Assembly (NCBI RefSeq): GCF_002149035.1
Contig: NZ_NGFP01000058.1
Location: forward strand, 913 to 38,108
Length of the DNA stretch: 37,196 nt
DNA from: Streptosporangium minutum
Lineage (GTDB): Bacteria > Actinomycetota > Actinomycetes > Streptosporangiales > Streptosporangiaceae
Direction: 5' to 3'
The notes below the pieces were generated by a model. The model ran no database searches and was not told the DNA's origin. It saw nothing but the letters and a program-made list of their open reading frames with translations. Made by a program: the position numbers and the translations under genes. Positions 24,755 to 31,481 of this stretch are shown here, piece by piece (positions within the stretch are counted from its first letter, which is position 1; each line of letters starts with the position of its first letter).

Positions 24755-26059
24755 TCAGTGGGCGGGGACCACCCGGTGCTTGGCGAGATGGGCCAGTACG
24801 GCCTGGTTGGCCTCCCACCCGTCGGGGAACTTCACCGGCACGCCGAGCTGGACCGGCTCGGCCGAGGGGTGGGCGTCCAGCAGCTCGGGGATGCCCGCCC
24901 GGGCGACCACGACGCAGGCGTGCCGGTGGCGGGAGGCGAGCACGCACAGCCGCCCCGACTCCAGGTGGAAGGCCGTGGCGTCGCGGCGGCCGGACAGGGG
25001 GTGGAGCACGATCGTCACGTCGTACTCCCGCCCCTGGAGGCGGTTGGCGGTGTCCACCGTGATCTCCTCCGGCACCCCGGCGGCGCGGATCGCGGCGACC
25101 TGGTCGCGGTGCGCGGCGCCGATGGCGATCCGGTCGGCCGTGACGCGGTGGCTGCCGCGTTCGGAGTGCGCGACCGGGGCCCGCTGCAGCAGCCGCACGG
25201 CCAGCACCGCCACCGCCTGCACGGCTTCGGCGTCCGTGCGCACCGTGTGGCGGCTCGGCAGCTCGTACAGCGCCCAGCCCGACGAGGCCGCCTCCTCCAG
25301 CGCGCGGTCGTAGGAGGTGCGCATGCCGTTGACGGTCAGCTCCAGCGACCGGTCCTCGTGAGCCGTTCCGGCCCGGAAGCCGGTGAACGGGTAGAACGCC
25401 TCGGAGACCACCGGCGCCGCCGAGGCGGGCAGCCGCCAGGAGACGGGCAGCCGGTGCACCGGCAGGTCGGGGTTGTGCCGCAGCAGCACCGAGACCGCGC
25501 TCTGCACCGGATCCCACGACAGGCCCGCCCAGCGGTCGCCGTCCACGATCGAGAACGGGTCGAGCTGGCCCGGGTCGCCCACGAACAGCGACCGCTCGAA
25601 CAGCGAGGCGATGCGCAGCAGCTTGTCCGAACGCATCTGGTAGGCCTCGTCCACGATCGCCCAGGGCCAGGTCCGGTCGCCGACCCAGGCCCACTTGTCG
25701 GCGGTGGCGATCACCACCGCCGGGTCGCCGAGGTCGGGCAGCTTGCCCGCGACCGAGACGTTGGAGTGGGCGAGGATACGGCCGGGCGTGATGTAGCCGC
25801 CGGCCGACAGACGGCCGATCGACAGGTCGGGGTGCTCGGTCGCGAGCCGTTCCACCAGGTCGTCGACCTGCTCGTTGGTCTGCGCGACGATCATCAGCGG
25901 CTCGCCGGTCTCGGCGATGTGCCCGGCGGCCTTGACCACCAGGGTGGACTTGCCCGCCCCGGGAGGGGAGTCCACCACCACGCCCCGGTTGCGGGGCAGG
26001 TCCGCCAGGACCGCGCCGACGACGGCCGCCGCCTCCTGCTGGGGCGTCTGAGCACTCAC
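24755..26059 (-). CDS. Gene A: compact Upf1/Dna2-type SF1 helicase
   Basis: 434-residue ATPase with the complete SF1 set: motif I DSPPGAGKST (30-39), Ia MIVAQTNEQVDDL (56-68), II AIVDEAYQM (134-142), III LFVGDPGQLDPF (158-169), IV LPVSWRLP (204-211), V TVDTANRLQGREYDVTIV (334-351) and VI GRLCVLASRHRHACVVVAR (369-387). Motif V (LQGREYDV) places it near Upf1/Dna2-like helicases. At 434 residues it is two RecA domains with almost nothing else. The start is GTG 26059, with AGGAGG seven bases upstream and overlapping the gene B stop (GTGA); ATG 26065 sits too close to the same site. It is the last gene of the A-D operon. It probably acts with genes B and C as motor of a nuclease-helicase. Confidence 0.85.
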   Translation of the reverse strand: MSAQTPQQEAAAVVGAVLADLPRNRGVVVDSPPGAGKSTLVVKAAGHIAETGEPLMIVAQTNEQVDDLVERLATEHPDLSIGRLSAGGYITPGRILAHSNVSVAGKLPDLGDPAVVIATADKWAWVGDRTWPWAIVDEAYQMRSDKLLRIASLFERSLFVGDPGQLDPFSIVDGDRWAGLSWDPVQSAVSVLLRHNPDLPVHRLPVSWRLPASAAPVVSEAFYPFTGFRAGTAHEDRSLELTVNGMRTSYDRALEEAASSGWALYELPSRHTVRTDAEAVQAVAVLAVRLLQRAPVAHSERGSHRVTADRIAIGAAHRDQVAAIRAAGVPEEITVDTANRLQGREYDVTIVLHPLSGRRDATAFHLESGRLCVLASRHRHACVVVARAGIPELLDAHPSAEPVQLGVPVKFPDGWEANQAVLAHLAKHRVVPAH

Positions 26060-27525
26060 GACCATTCCTCCTGCGCGTCGTCGTCGCTGGGCACGTACTC
26101 CTCCGGCGGGCCGCCGTGGGTCCACGGCGTCCGCTCGGGGTCGGGGAGCGCCGCCGAGGACTGGAAGTCGTCGGTCAGCGAGGTGTAGCAGACCCGCTCA
26201 CCCGGCTCGGGCACCGCGCCCGGGGCGGGCGTCTTCCCCCGCCCCATCCCCTTGGTGATCTTCAGAGTGATCTCGCCGTCCGCGATCTCGACGATCTCGG
26301 CGGCGTGGCCCCGCCGGTCGGGGCTGCCGACCGTGGTGCCGGCGGCCAGCCGTACCGGGTCCTCGGTCCGGACCGTGATCAGCGGGCGGAGCTTGCGTGA
26401 GCGGCCCTCGCCCTCGGTGTGCTCCGGGTCCGCGCCCGTCACCGTCCCGGAGAACGCCTCGCCGGTCAGCCGGTACTCGGCCATGACCAGCGGATCGTCG
26501 TAGGCCCGCTGCACGTCGTAGCTCGCCCGGGCCCGTTCCAGCCCGGCCAGCCGCGCGGCGGCGCCGACCGCGCCGTCCCTGCGTGCCTGCGGCGGGCCGC
26601 CCTCGGCGATCCGCTCGGCGAACCTGGTGAACGAGCCGCGGTCGGTGTCCCAGCGGTCCTTCACCCGCCGGCCCTCGGGCAGCTCGCGCAGCAGGCGGGC
26701 CGCCCGCCACATCAGCCGCCAGGTCGGTTCGAGCTGGGTCCGCAGCGCCTGGGTGACGCGCTCCACGGCGCGGTCGGTCGGAGCCTCCTCATAGGCCCGT
26801 ACGGCGGGGCCGAGCACCTCGTTGTCGAAGCCCGGGTCGGTGGTGGGGCCGGCCGGCGGCCAGAGCAGCGGGTCCTCGGCCTCCTCGGCGGCCCGCCGGC
26901 CGCTCATCCCCGGGGGAGGGGCGATCCACCCGAGCAGCGCCGCGAGGTTGGCGTCCTCCAGTCCGCTCTGCCCGGTCGCCCAGTGCATGCTCAGCGCCTC
27001 GGTCGCCACCAGCAGCAGGGAGGAGCCCGGCTGCTGCGACCGGTCGGCGAAGTAGGTCAGCCACCGGCCGAGCAGCGGCACCGACGGATGCACCGGATAG
27101 GGCCCGTCGGCCCGGCGGAACCGGGTGGAACGGCCCAGCAGCGCCACGAAGGCGGCCGCCGACCGGTTGGGGACGAGGATCTGCGGCGCGTCCAGGCACC
27201 GCTCGTACGGCTCCCCGCCCTTCTTCTCGACCGTCTCGGTGGTCTTGCCGAACCCCTCGACGTACGGCAGGAGCACCTCGGCCAGGCCGGCGGCGAAGGC
27301 GAAGCGCAGGTCCCGGTTGCGCGGCTGGGGGACCACCAGCAGCCGGGGGTGGTCCGGGTCGGCGCCCACCATCGCGGCCAGCGGCGCGGCCGTCTCACCG
27401 GCCAGCCTGAGCGGGATGAACACCATCGGCCGGGGGGCGATGTGGCAGTGCCGGACCGTGGTGATCCGCTGCGCGGCGCCGTCCCGGATGGCGCGCAACT
27501 GCGCCAGGGCCGTCAGAGCGCTCAC
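26056..27525 (-). CDS. Gene B: unknown protein with beta-rich C-terminal region, helicase partner
   Basis: 489 residues; I recognise no family. The N-terminal part contains ALAQLRAIRDGAAQR and HPRLLVVPQPRNRDLRFAFAAGLAEVLLPYVEGF; the middle is helical. Residues about 365-455 look like a small beta barrel (FSGTVTGADPEHT, RPLITVRTEDPVRLAAGTTVGSP, HAAEIVEIADGEITLKITKGMG, PGERVCYTSL), resembling the barrel that Dna2 and Upf1 carry in or beside their helicase core. The acidic tail (EEYVPSDDDAQEEWS) follows. GTG 27525 has GGAGGGG upstream. The stop overlaps the gene A start, so the two are made together. I infer a DNA-binding or regulatory subunit for gene A. Confidence 0.75.
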   Translation of the reverse strand: MSALTALAQLRAIRDGAAQRITTVRHCHIAPRPMVFIPLRLAGETAAPLAAMVGADPDHPRLLVVPQPRNRDLRFAFAAGLAEVLLPYVEGFGKTTETVEKKGGEPYERCLDAPQILVPNRSAAAFVALLGRSTRFRRADGPYPVHPSVPLLGRWLTYFADRSQQPGSSLLLVATEALSMHWATGQSGLEDANLAALLGWIAPPPGMSGRRAAEEAEDPLLWPPAGPTTDPGFDNEVLGPAVRAYEEAPTDRAVERVTQALRTQLEPTWRLMWRAARLLRELPEGRRVKDRWDTDRGSFTRFAERIAEGGPPQARRDGAVGAAARLAGLERARASYDVQRAYDDPLVMAEYRLTGEAFSGTVTGADPEHTEGEGRSRKLRPLITVRTEDPVRLAAGTTVGSPDRRGHAAEIVEIADGEITLKITKGMGRGKTPAPGAVPEPGERVCYTSLTDDFQSSAALPDPERTPWTHGGPPEEYVPSDDDAQEEWS

Positions 27526-27626
27526 GTCGCCCCCTCCGCCGGCTCCGCGCCGCCGTATTCATTGTCTTGCTCGCTCCGCTCGCTCACGTCGCCGCCTCCG
27601 CGAGCGCCGCGCCGCCGTGCTCATCG
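27520..27626. repeat. Duplicated ribosome-binding/start region of gene B
   Basis: Two 45-bp copies, 27520-27564 and 27582-27626, match at about 38 of 45 positions with a 62-bp period. Each carries, on the minus strand, ATGA..ACGGCGGCGCGG, a GGAGG-type site and GTGAGCG. The right copy therefore offers a second start that would make a 21-residue peptide (VSERSEQDNEYGGAEPAEGAT) ending on the real gene B start (GTGA). GAGCGAGCGGAGCGAGC between them is a sequence often seen near actinomycete gene starts. Confidence 0.7.
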
Positions 27627-27636
27627 GTCCGCGCGC

Positions 27637-28737
27637 TCAATTCAGGCACTCCTCGCGCAGGCGGTCCGCCAGGCGGAGCAGGCGGGCGACCTCCTCCTGG
27701 CCCTCGGCGGGCTCGACGGTGCCCTCGGCCAGGCCGAGGGCCTCGGTCATCAGGGAGACGCCGCCGAGCTGGTCGCGGACCTGGCGGCCCAGCAGGTCGG
27801 TGGAGCCGCAGCCACGGGCCTCGTCACGGCAGAACATGCACATGTCGCAGGTGGACAGGCAGTCGGGCGCGTAGCGGGCGGGCACCTGGCCCAGCGCGCC
27901 GGCCAGATCCTCCGCCGACCGGGTGGGCACGCCGTCCGCGTCGGGGACCAGGTCGAAGGTGAGTCCCTGGGGGAGCCCTTCGAGCAGGCGGTCCACCCGG
28001 GTCATCCGGGCGAGCTGCCGCTTGAGCACGGCGAGCTGCTTGCGCACGTCCACCAGCGTCGCGGTCGGCCGGTTGGCGAAGTTCTCCGGGCAGACGAGCA
28101 CCACGTCGTGGGAGACGCGCTCGGGGTCGTGCCCGAGGTCGGCCAGGAGCGTGCGCAGCGCCAGGACGTAGACCGCGGCCTGCCTGGCCGCGGCGGCGAC
28201 CTTCTCGGGCTCGGCCTGGCCGTCGATCACGCCGAACGACTTGATCTCCACGATGCGGAAGCGCCCCCCGAGCTGGAAGGCCACCACGTCGGGCTCGAGG
28301 TAGGAGGTGTGCCCGGCGATCTCCAGGCTGAACAGCGGATGGTCGTAGAAGACCGCCGCGTCGTCGTTCTCGCGCGCCGCCCGGTCGATCAGCGTCCGGG
28401 TGTGGGAGTGGCGCAGGTGGGAGCCGACGCTCTCCACGTCCTGGTAGCCGACCTGGGCGACGGGCAGGCCGAGCAGCTCGCGCAGGAGCCGCAGCAGTTC
28501 GGCGCAGCCGTTCTCCTTCACCAGCGCCTCGAACACGTTGCCACGGGTGATCGCGAACTGCGACTGGCCGAAGGGGGCCGGGAAGCCGAGGTGCCGGGCC
28601 GTACGGTCCTTGTCCACCCCGGCGGCGTCCATCAGCGCCCGGCGGGCGCAGCCGGGGTTGGCGGCCAGCGCCGCGATGGCGCGGGCGTCGTGCGCGCGGG
28701 ACGGCACCGGCCCGCGCAGCTCGTCCAGCCGGTTCAC
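27637..28737 (-). CDS. Gene C: Cas4/AddB-like PD-(D/E)XK nuclease with Fe-S cysteines
   Basis: 366 residues from GTG 28737. RecB-type nuclease motifs run in order: ITRGNVFEALV (63-73), LEPD (Asp150), VEIKSF (Glu164, Lys166) and AARQAAVYV (Gln186). Cys30 (NPGCARR) and a C-terminal cluster CLSTCDMCMFCRDEARGC (293-310) form the one-plus-three cysteine layout that holds a 4Fe-4S cluster in Cas4, AddB and Dna2. Such enzymes cut single-stranded ends, often 5' to 3'. No cas1/cas2 or CRISPR array is in the window, so this is not an adaptation gene. A GGGGGTGG site precedes the GTG. It is in one operon with helicase A and protein B. Confidence 0.82.
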   Translation of the reverse strand: MNRLDELRGPVPSRAHDARAIAALAANPGCARRALMDAAGVDKDRTARHLGFPAPFGQSQFAITRGNVFEALVKENGCAELLRLLRELLGLPVAQVGYQDVESVGSHLRHSHTRTLIDRAARENDDAAVFYDHPLFSLEIAGHTSYLEPDVVAFQLGGRFRIVEIKSFGVIDGQAEPEKVAAAARQAAVYVLALRTLLADLGHDPERVSHDVVLVCPENFANRPTATLVDVRKQLAVLKRQLARMTRVDRLLEGLPQGLTFDLVPDADGVPTRSAEDLAGALGQVPARYAPDCLSTCDMCMFCRDEARGCGSTDLLGRQVRDQLGGVSLMTEALGLAEGTVEPAEGQEEVARLLRLADRLREECLN

Positions 28738-28874
28738 CGGCCACCCCCGGTGCGGCCGTCGCCTGCCGGGCCCGGCCGGTCCGCCGGTCGTCCCCGGCGG
28801 TGCGTGCCGCCTCCGGCCCGTACGGCGGGCCTCTCCAGTGGGCGGGCCACCCACGCCGTGCTCTGCCTGTTCAT
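28734..28874 (-). CDS. Possible 46-residue ORF bridging genes D and C
   Basis: ATG 28874 overlaps the gene D stop (TGATG), and its own stop overlaps the gene C start (GTGA), so it fills the gap exactly. The sequence (MNRQSTAWVARPLERPAVRAGG..., then Arg/Gly/Pro-rich) is basic and of low complexity. No domain is seen. Both overlaps are typical of coupled operons, but a GC-rich gap gives such ORFs by chance, so the call is tentative. A short stem (CCTGTT-CATC-AACAGG) spans its first codons. Confidence 0.35.
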   Translation of the reverse strand: MNRQSTAWVARPLERPAVRAGGGTHRRGRPADRPGPAGDGRTGGGR

Positions 28875-29653
28875 CAACAGGCCCCTCTCAAGGTGCTCAT
28901 CGCGGCGACGCCGAACAGGCGCTCCACGTCCGGTAGTTGCCTGCTCGCCCGCGCCGCCACCTCGGCCCGCTGCGCGGTGTCGGCGGCCCGATGCACCTCC
29001 AGCTCGGCCCGGGCCGCGCGGATCGCGGTCACCGGATCGGCCTGGACGAAACCTTCGACGGCGCCGGGGATGTTCTGCGCCATCCGCGACAGCAGCCGCA
29101 GCGCGCCCGCCGGCGGCTCGGCCAGCCGGGCGAGGTGTTCGGCGATGCGCGTGGTCGAGGTGAGGAAGTCGACGCGCGGGCTCAGCGGCCCCAGCACCCG
29201 CAGCTCGGGCGGCCAGGTGCTGTCGGCGAGCAGCCCGCGGGCGGGGGAGAGCCGGTCGGTCAGCGCGGCGCACAGGTAGTAGGGGCGGGCGTAGGGATCG
29301 CTGCGGAAGGAGCGCTCCTCGTCCCTGCGCAGGCTGGTCAGCTGGGAGCCGCGTAGCGCGCCGGAGAAGAACGCGTTGTTCACCGCCACGACCAGCTTGG
29401 CCGCGGTGGGCACGCCCAGCAGCGCCAGTGCCTGGTGCACCTGCTCCCTGATCGGCAGCAGCGAGGTCTCGGGCTCGCGGGGCGGCGGCGGGGGCTCCTC
29501 GGCGATGATCGCCGCGTCCCATGCCTGTTCGGCCCGGCGGAGGTCTCCGCGCAGCGACCGGGCCAGCGAGTTCTCCTTCGCCTTCACCGCCCGTCGCACT
29601 TCGGCGCGGAGCTCGGCTATCCGCCGTTCCAGCGCGTCCAGTGATTCACTCAC
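28874..29653 (-). CDS. Gene D: coiled-coil protein of unknown function, first gene of A-D operon
   Basis: 259 residues; I recognise no family. Residues 1-50 are a charged heptad-like coiled coil (LDALERRIAELRAEVRRAVKAKENSLARSLRGDLRRAEQA). A Pro-rich linker (EEPPPPPREPE) follows. The next region (IREQVHQALALLGVPTAAKLVVAVNNAFFSGALRG ... LTSLRRDEERSF) could be a winged-helix DNA-binding domain, and a helical C-terminus ends the protein. GTG 29653 is probably leaderless: the -10-like TACGCT (minus strand 29666-29661) lies seven bases upstream. It could be a regulator or DNA-recognition subunit for the nuclease-helicase. The link is by operon position only. Confidence 0.72.
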   Translation of the reverse strand: MSESLDALERRIAELRAEVRRAVKAKENSLARSLRGDLRRAEQAWDAAIIAEEPPPPPREPETSLLPIREQVHQALALLGVPTAAKLVVAVNNAFFSGALRGSQLTSLRRDEERSFRSDPYARPYYLCAALTDRLSPARGLLADSTWPPELRVLGPLSPRVDFLTSTTRIAEHLARLAEPPAGALRLLSRMAQNIPGAVEGFVQADPVTAIRAARAELEVHRAADTAQRAEVAARASRQLPDVERLFGVAAMSTLRGAC

Positions 29654-29670
29654 GGCCCGGAGCGTAACAG

Positions 29671-29710
29671 GAGTTCCACCAGTCTCCCTTGAGTTCCAGC
29701 GAATTCCAGC
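29671..29710. repeat. Helically phased 10-bp repeats between gene D and NYN gene
   Basis: GAGTTCCACC (29671-29680), GAGTTCCAGC (29691-29700) and GAATTCCAGC (29701-29710) are copies of one 10-bp unit spaced by 20 and 10 bp, so all lie on the same DNA face. They sit in the 107-bp divergent region, over the gene D promoter and upstream of a TAATAC element (29735-29740) facing the NYN gene. This is a likely regulator binding array. Confidence 0.6.
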
Positions 29711-29760
29711 ATTAAAGTGCAGCCCATGACACGGTAATACTGGGACGAAAGGGGCATTTC

Positions 29761-30207
29761 ATGCGGAACCTATCGGAAGGTCGCGCCGTCCACCTGCTGG
29801 ACGTGGAGAACCTCGTAGGGAACGCGCGCCCCGCCACCGGAGGCGTCCGGATCATGATGGCCCGCTACCGTCAATGCGTCCCCACCGGAGGCATGGACCA
29901 GTATGTCGCCGCGGTCAACCACGGCGCCCTGGTCCCCGTCGGCCTGGCCCTGGCCGGGATCCAGCTCCTGGTCCGCTCCGGCCGTGACGGGGCCGACGGG
30001 GCGCTGGCCGAGGTGATCCGCCTGGACCACCTCGCCGACCGGTTCGAGCGCGTGGTCATCGGCTCCGGCGACGGCGTCTTCGCCGACTTCGCCGGCTGGC
30101 TGTCCGGGCGGGGCGTCCTGGTCGTGGTGGTCTCCCGCCCGGAGTCGCTCAACCGCCGGCTCCGCCGTACGGCGGCCCAGGTCATCTCGCTGGACCTGGC
30201 GGCCTGA
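29761..30207 (+). CDS. NYN-domain (PIN-like) nuclease
   Basis: 148 residues making a single NYN/PIN-like fold. Acidic residues that would bind metal are visible: HLLDVENLVG (Asp14, Glu16, Asn17), SGRDGADGALAEVI (Asp76, Asp79) and VVIGSGDGVFADFAGWLSGRG (Asp104, Asp109), followed by the strand VLVVVVSRPESLNRRLRR. NYN proteins are usually RNases; some act in bacterial defence or RNA turnover. ATG 29761 has GAAAGGGG upstream. It is divergent from the nuclease-helicase operon across 10-bp phased repeats, so co-regulation is possible. It could also be an unrelated single gene. Confidence 0.82.
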   Translation: MRNLSEGRAVHLLDVENLVGNARPATGGVRIMMARYRQCVPTGGMDQYVAAVNHGALVPVGLALAGIQLLVRSGRDGADGALAEVIRLDHLADRFERVVIGSGDGVFADFAGWLSGRGVLVVVVSRPESLNRRLRRTAAQVISLDLAA

Positions 30208-30258
30208 TCGCCGGCGCCGCGCGGCCCGCCTGGCGGCGGGGGATTGTGATCTTTCTCC

Positions 30259-30440
30259 ATGCGGACGCCCAACCCCCTCACATCCGTTGACCCCCGGCAT
30301 ATCAGCCGATACCGGCTGATCGGCCGGCTGGGGGCCGGGGGCAGGGCGTGGTCCACCTCGGCGAGGATCCCGCGGGCACGGCCGTGGCGATCAAGGTGTT
30401 GCGCGCGATCGCCACGGCGGCCCCCGAGCTCCAGGCGTGC
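30259..30440 (+). pseudogene. Ser/Thr protein kinase N-lobe relic, frameshifted
   Basis: The first frame from ATG 30259 reads ...DPRHISRYRLIGRLGAGG, the glycine-rich loop of bacterial Hanks-type kinases. It continues in another frame from about 30343 as GVVHLGEDPAGTAVAIKVLRAIATAAPELQ, including the catalytic lysine region VAIK. One missing base between 30342 and 30343 joins the two (GGC.AGGGCGTG). The match stops near 30440 and the rest of the kinase (catalytic loop, DFG) is absent. It lies in the 347-bp gene-free stretch before the dioxygenase gene. Confidence 0.72.
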
Positions 30441-30554
30441 TACGGACCCGTCGGGCCGCGGGCCGGACGGAGGCGGTTCCCCGCCCGCTCTCAGACAATC
30501 CTCACGCTCCCCGCCTACCTTCGGCCACACGGCACGGCACCGAAGGGAGAAGGC

Positions 30555-31481
30555 ATGGAAGAGCACGACGAGGGCCGGCGGGTCAGCCGCCGGACGGCCC
30601 TGGCGGGGATCGGCACGATCGGGCTGGGAGCGATCCTCGCGGCCTGCGGGAAGGCGGCCGGGACCTCCTCGACGGTCACCACCTCCACGGGGGCGACCGC
30701 CTCGATCACGCCGCAGGCGGCGACGGGCGCCGCCCGGACCGACCTGTTCTCCGGCTCCAACACCTGCGTGCTGACGGAGTCGACGACGCAGGGGCCGTAC
30801 TACTTCGACGCGGACAAGATCCGTAGCGACATCCGCGAGGACAGGCAGGGCACGCGGTTGAAGGTCGCGATCAAGGTGCAGGACAGCGAGACGTGCGAGC
30901 CGCTGTCCGACGCCGTGGTCGAGATCTGGCACTGCGACGCCGGGGGCCTCTACTCCGGCGCCGAGTCGCTGTCCTCCGGGCAGGGCGGCCCCGGCGGCCC
31001 CGGCGGCGGCACGCCGCCGACCGGCCCGCCGCCCGGGGGAGAGGGCGGCGCACCGCCCACAGACAGGCCCACCGGCCGGCCGTCCGGAGGACCGGGCGGC
31101 CCCGGGGCGGACGACGGCATGGGAGACCTCAAGCCGGCCGACGACAAGCGCTACCTGCGCGGTGCGCAGGTCACAGACTCCAGCGGAGTGGTGGAGTTCA
31201 CCACCGTCTGGCCGGGCTGGTACCGGGGGCGGACCGTCCACATCCACGCGATGGTGCACGTCGGCAAGGCGCGGGTGCTGACCACGCAGCTGATGTTCGA
31301 CGAGGATCTCAACACGGAGGTGTTCGCGGCGGAGCCGTACGCCCGCCACACCGGCCGGGACACCTTCAACGACGGTGACGGCATCTACCGGCCGGCCATG
31401 CTGCTGAAGATCACCGAGGACGGCGACGGCTACCGGGGAGCCATCGTGCTCTCCGCCGACTCCGACCGGGACGGCGCCTGA
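30555..31481 (+). CDS. Secreted intradiol ring-cleavage dioxygenase (Tat lipoprotein)
   Basis: 308 residues. The N-terminus is a Tat signal with lipobox: SRRTALAG (11-18), a hydrophobic stretch, then LAACG with Cys31 as lipidation site. The C-terminal domain has the non-haem Fe(III) ligands of intradiol dioxygenases: Tyr133 (GLYSG), Tyr223 (WYRGR), His229 and His231 (TVHIH). These enzymes cleave catechol-type rings between the hydroxyls. Between ligands 1 and 2 lies a Gly/Pro-rich insert (about residues 141-190) that is unusual. GAAGGGAG precedes ATG 30555. Folding before Tat export fits an iron enzyme outside the membrane. The 3' end overlaps the opposing glucosidase gene by 52 bp. Confidence 0.87.
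   Translation: MEEHDEGRRVSRRTALAGIGTIGLGAILAACGKAAGTSSTVTTSTGATASITPQAATGAARTDLFSGSNTCVLTESTTQGPYYFDADKIRSDIREDRQGTRLKVAIKVQDSETCEPLSDAVVEIWHCDAGGLYSGAESLSSGQGGPGGPGGGTPPTGPPPGGEGGAPPTDRPTGRPSGGPGGPGADDGMGDLKPADDKRYLRGAQVTDSSGVVEFTTVWPGWYRGRTVHIHAMVHVGKARVLTTQLMFDEDLNTEVFAAEPYARHTGRDTFNDGDGIYRPAMLLKITEDGDGYRGAIVLSADSDRDGA

Noticed and set aside
27637..28737. CRISPR adaptation module suggested by the Cas4-like nuclease
   Set aside because: No cas1, cas2 or direct-repeat array with spacers in the window; the operon partners are a helicase and unknown proteins.
26419..29163. 914-codon plus-strand open frame
   Set aside because: It is antisense to three genes with clear motifs (helicase partner, nuclease, coiled-coil protein). 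Low-complexity translation without domains.
30348..30554. Upstream extension of the dioxygenase frame
   Set aside because: It reads through the kinase relic. The Tat signal begins at ATG 30555 with its own ribosome binding site.
31430..31481. Misplaced stop of the glucosidase gene
   Set aside because: The 52-bp overlap with the dioxygenase gene is modest, both frames end normally, and no earlier stop is available.
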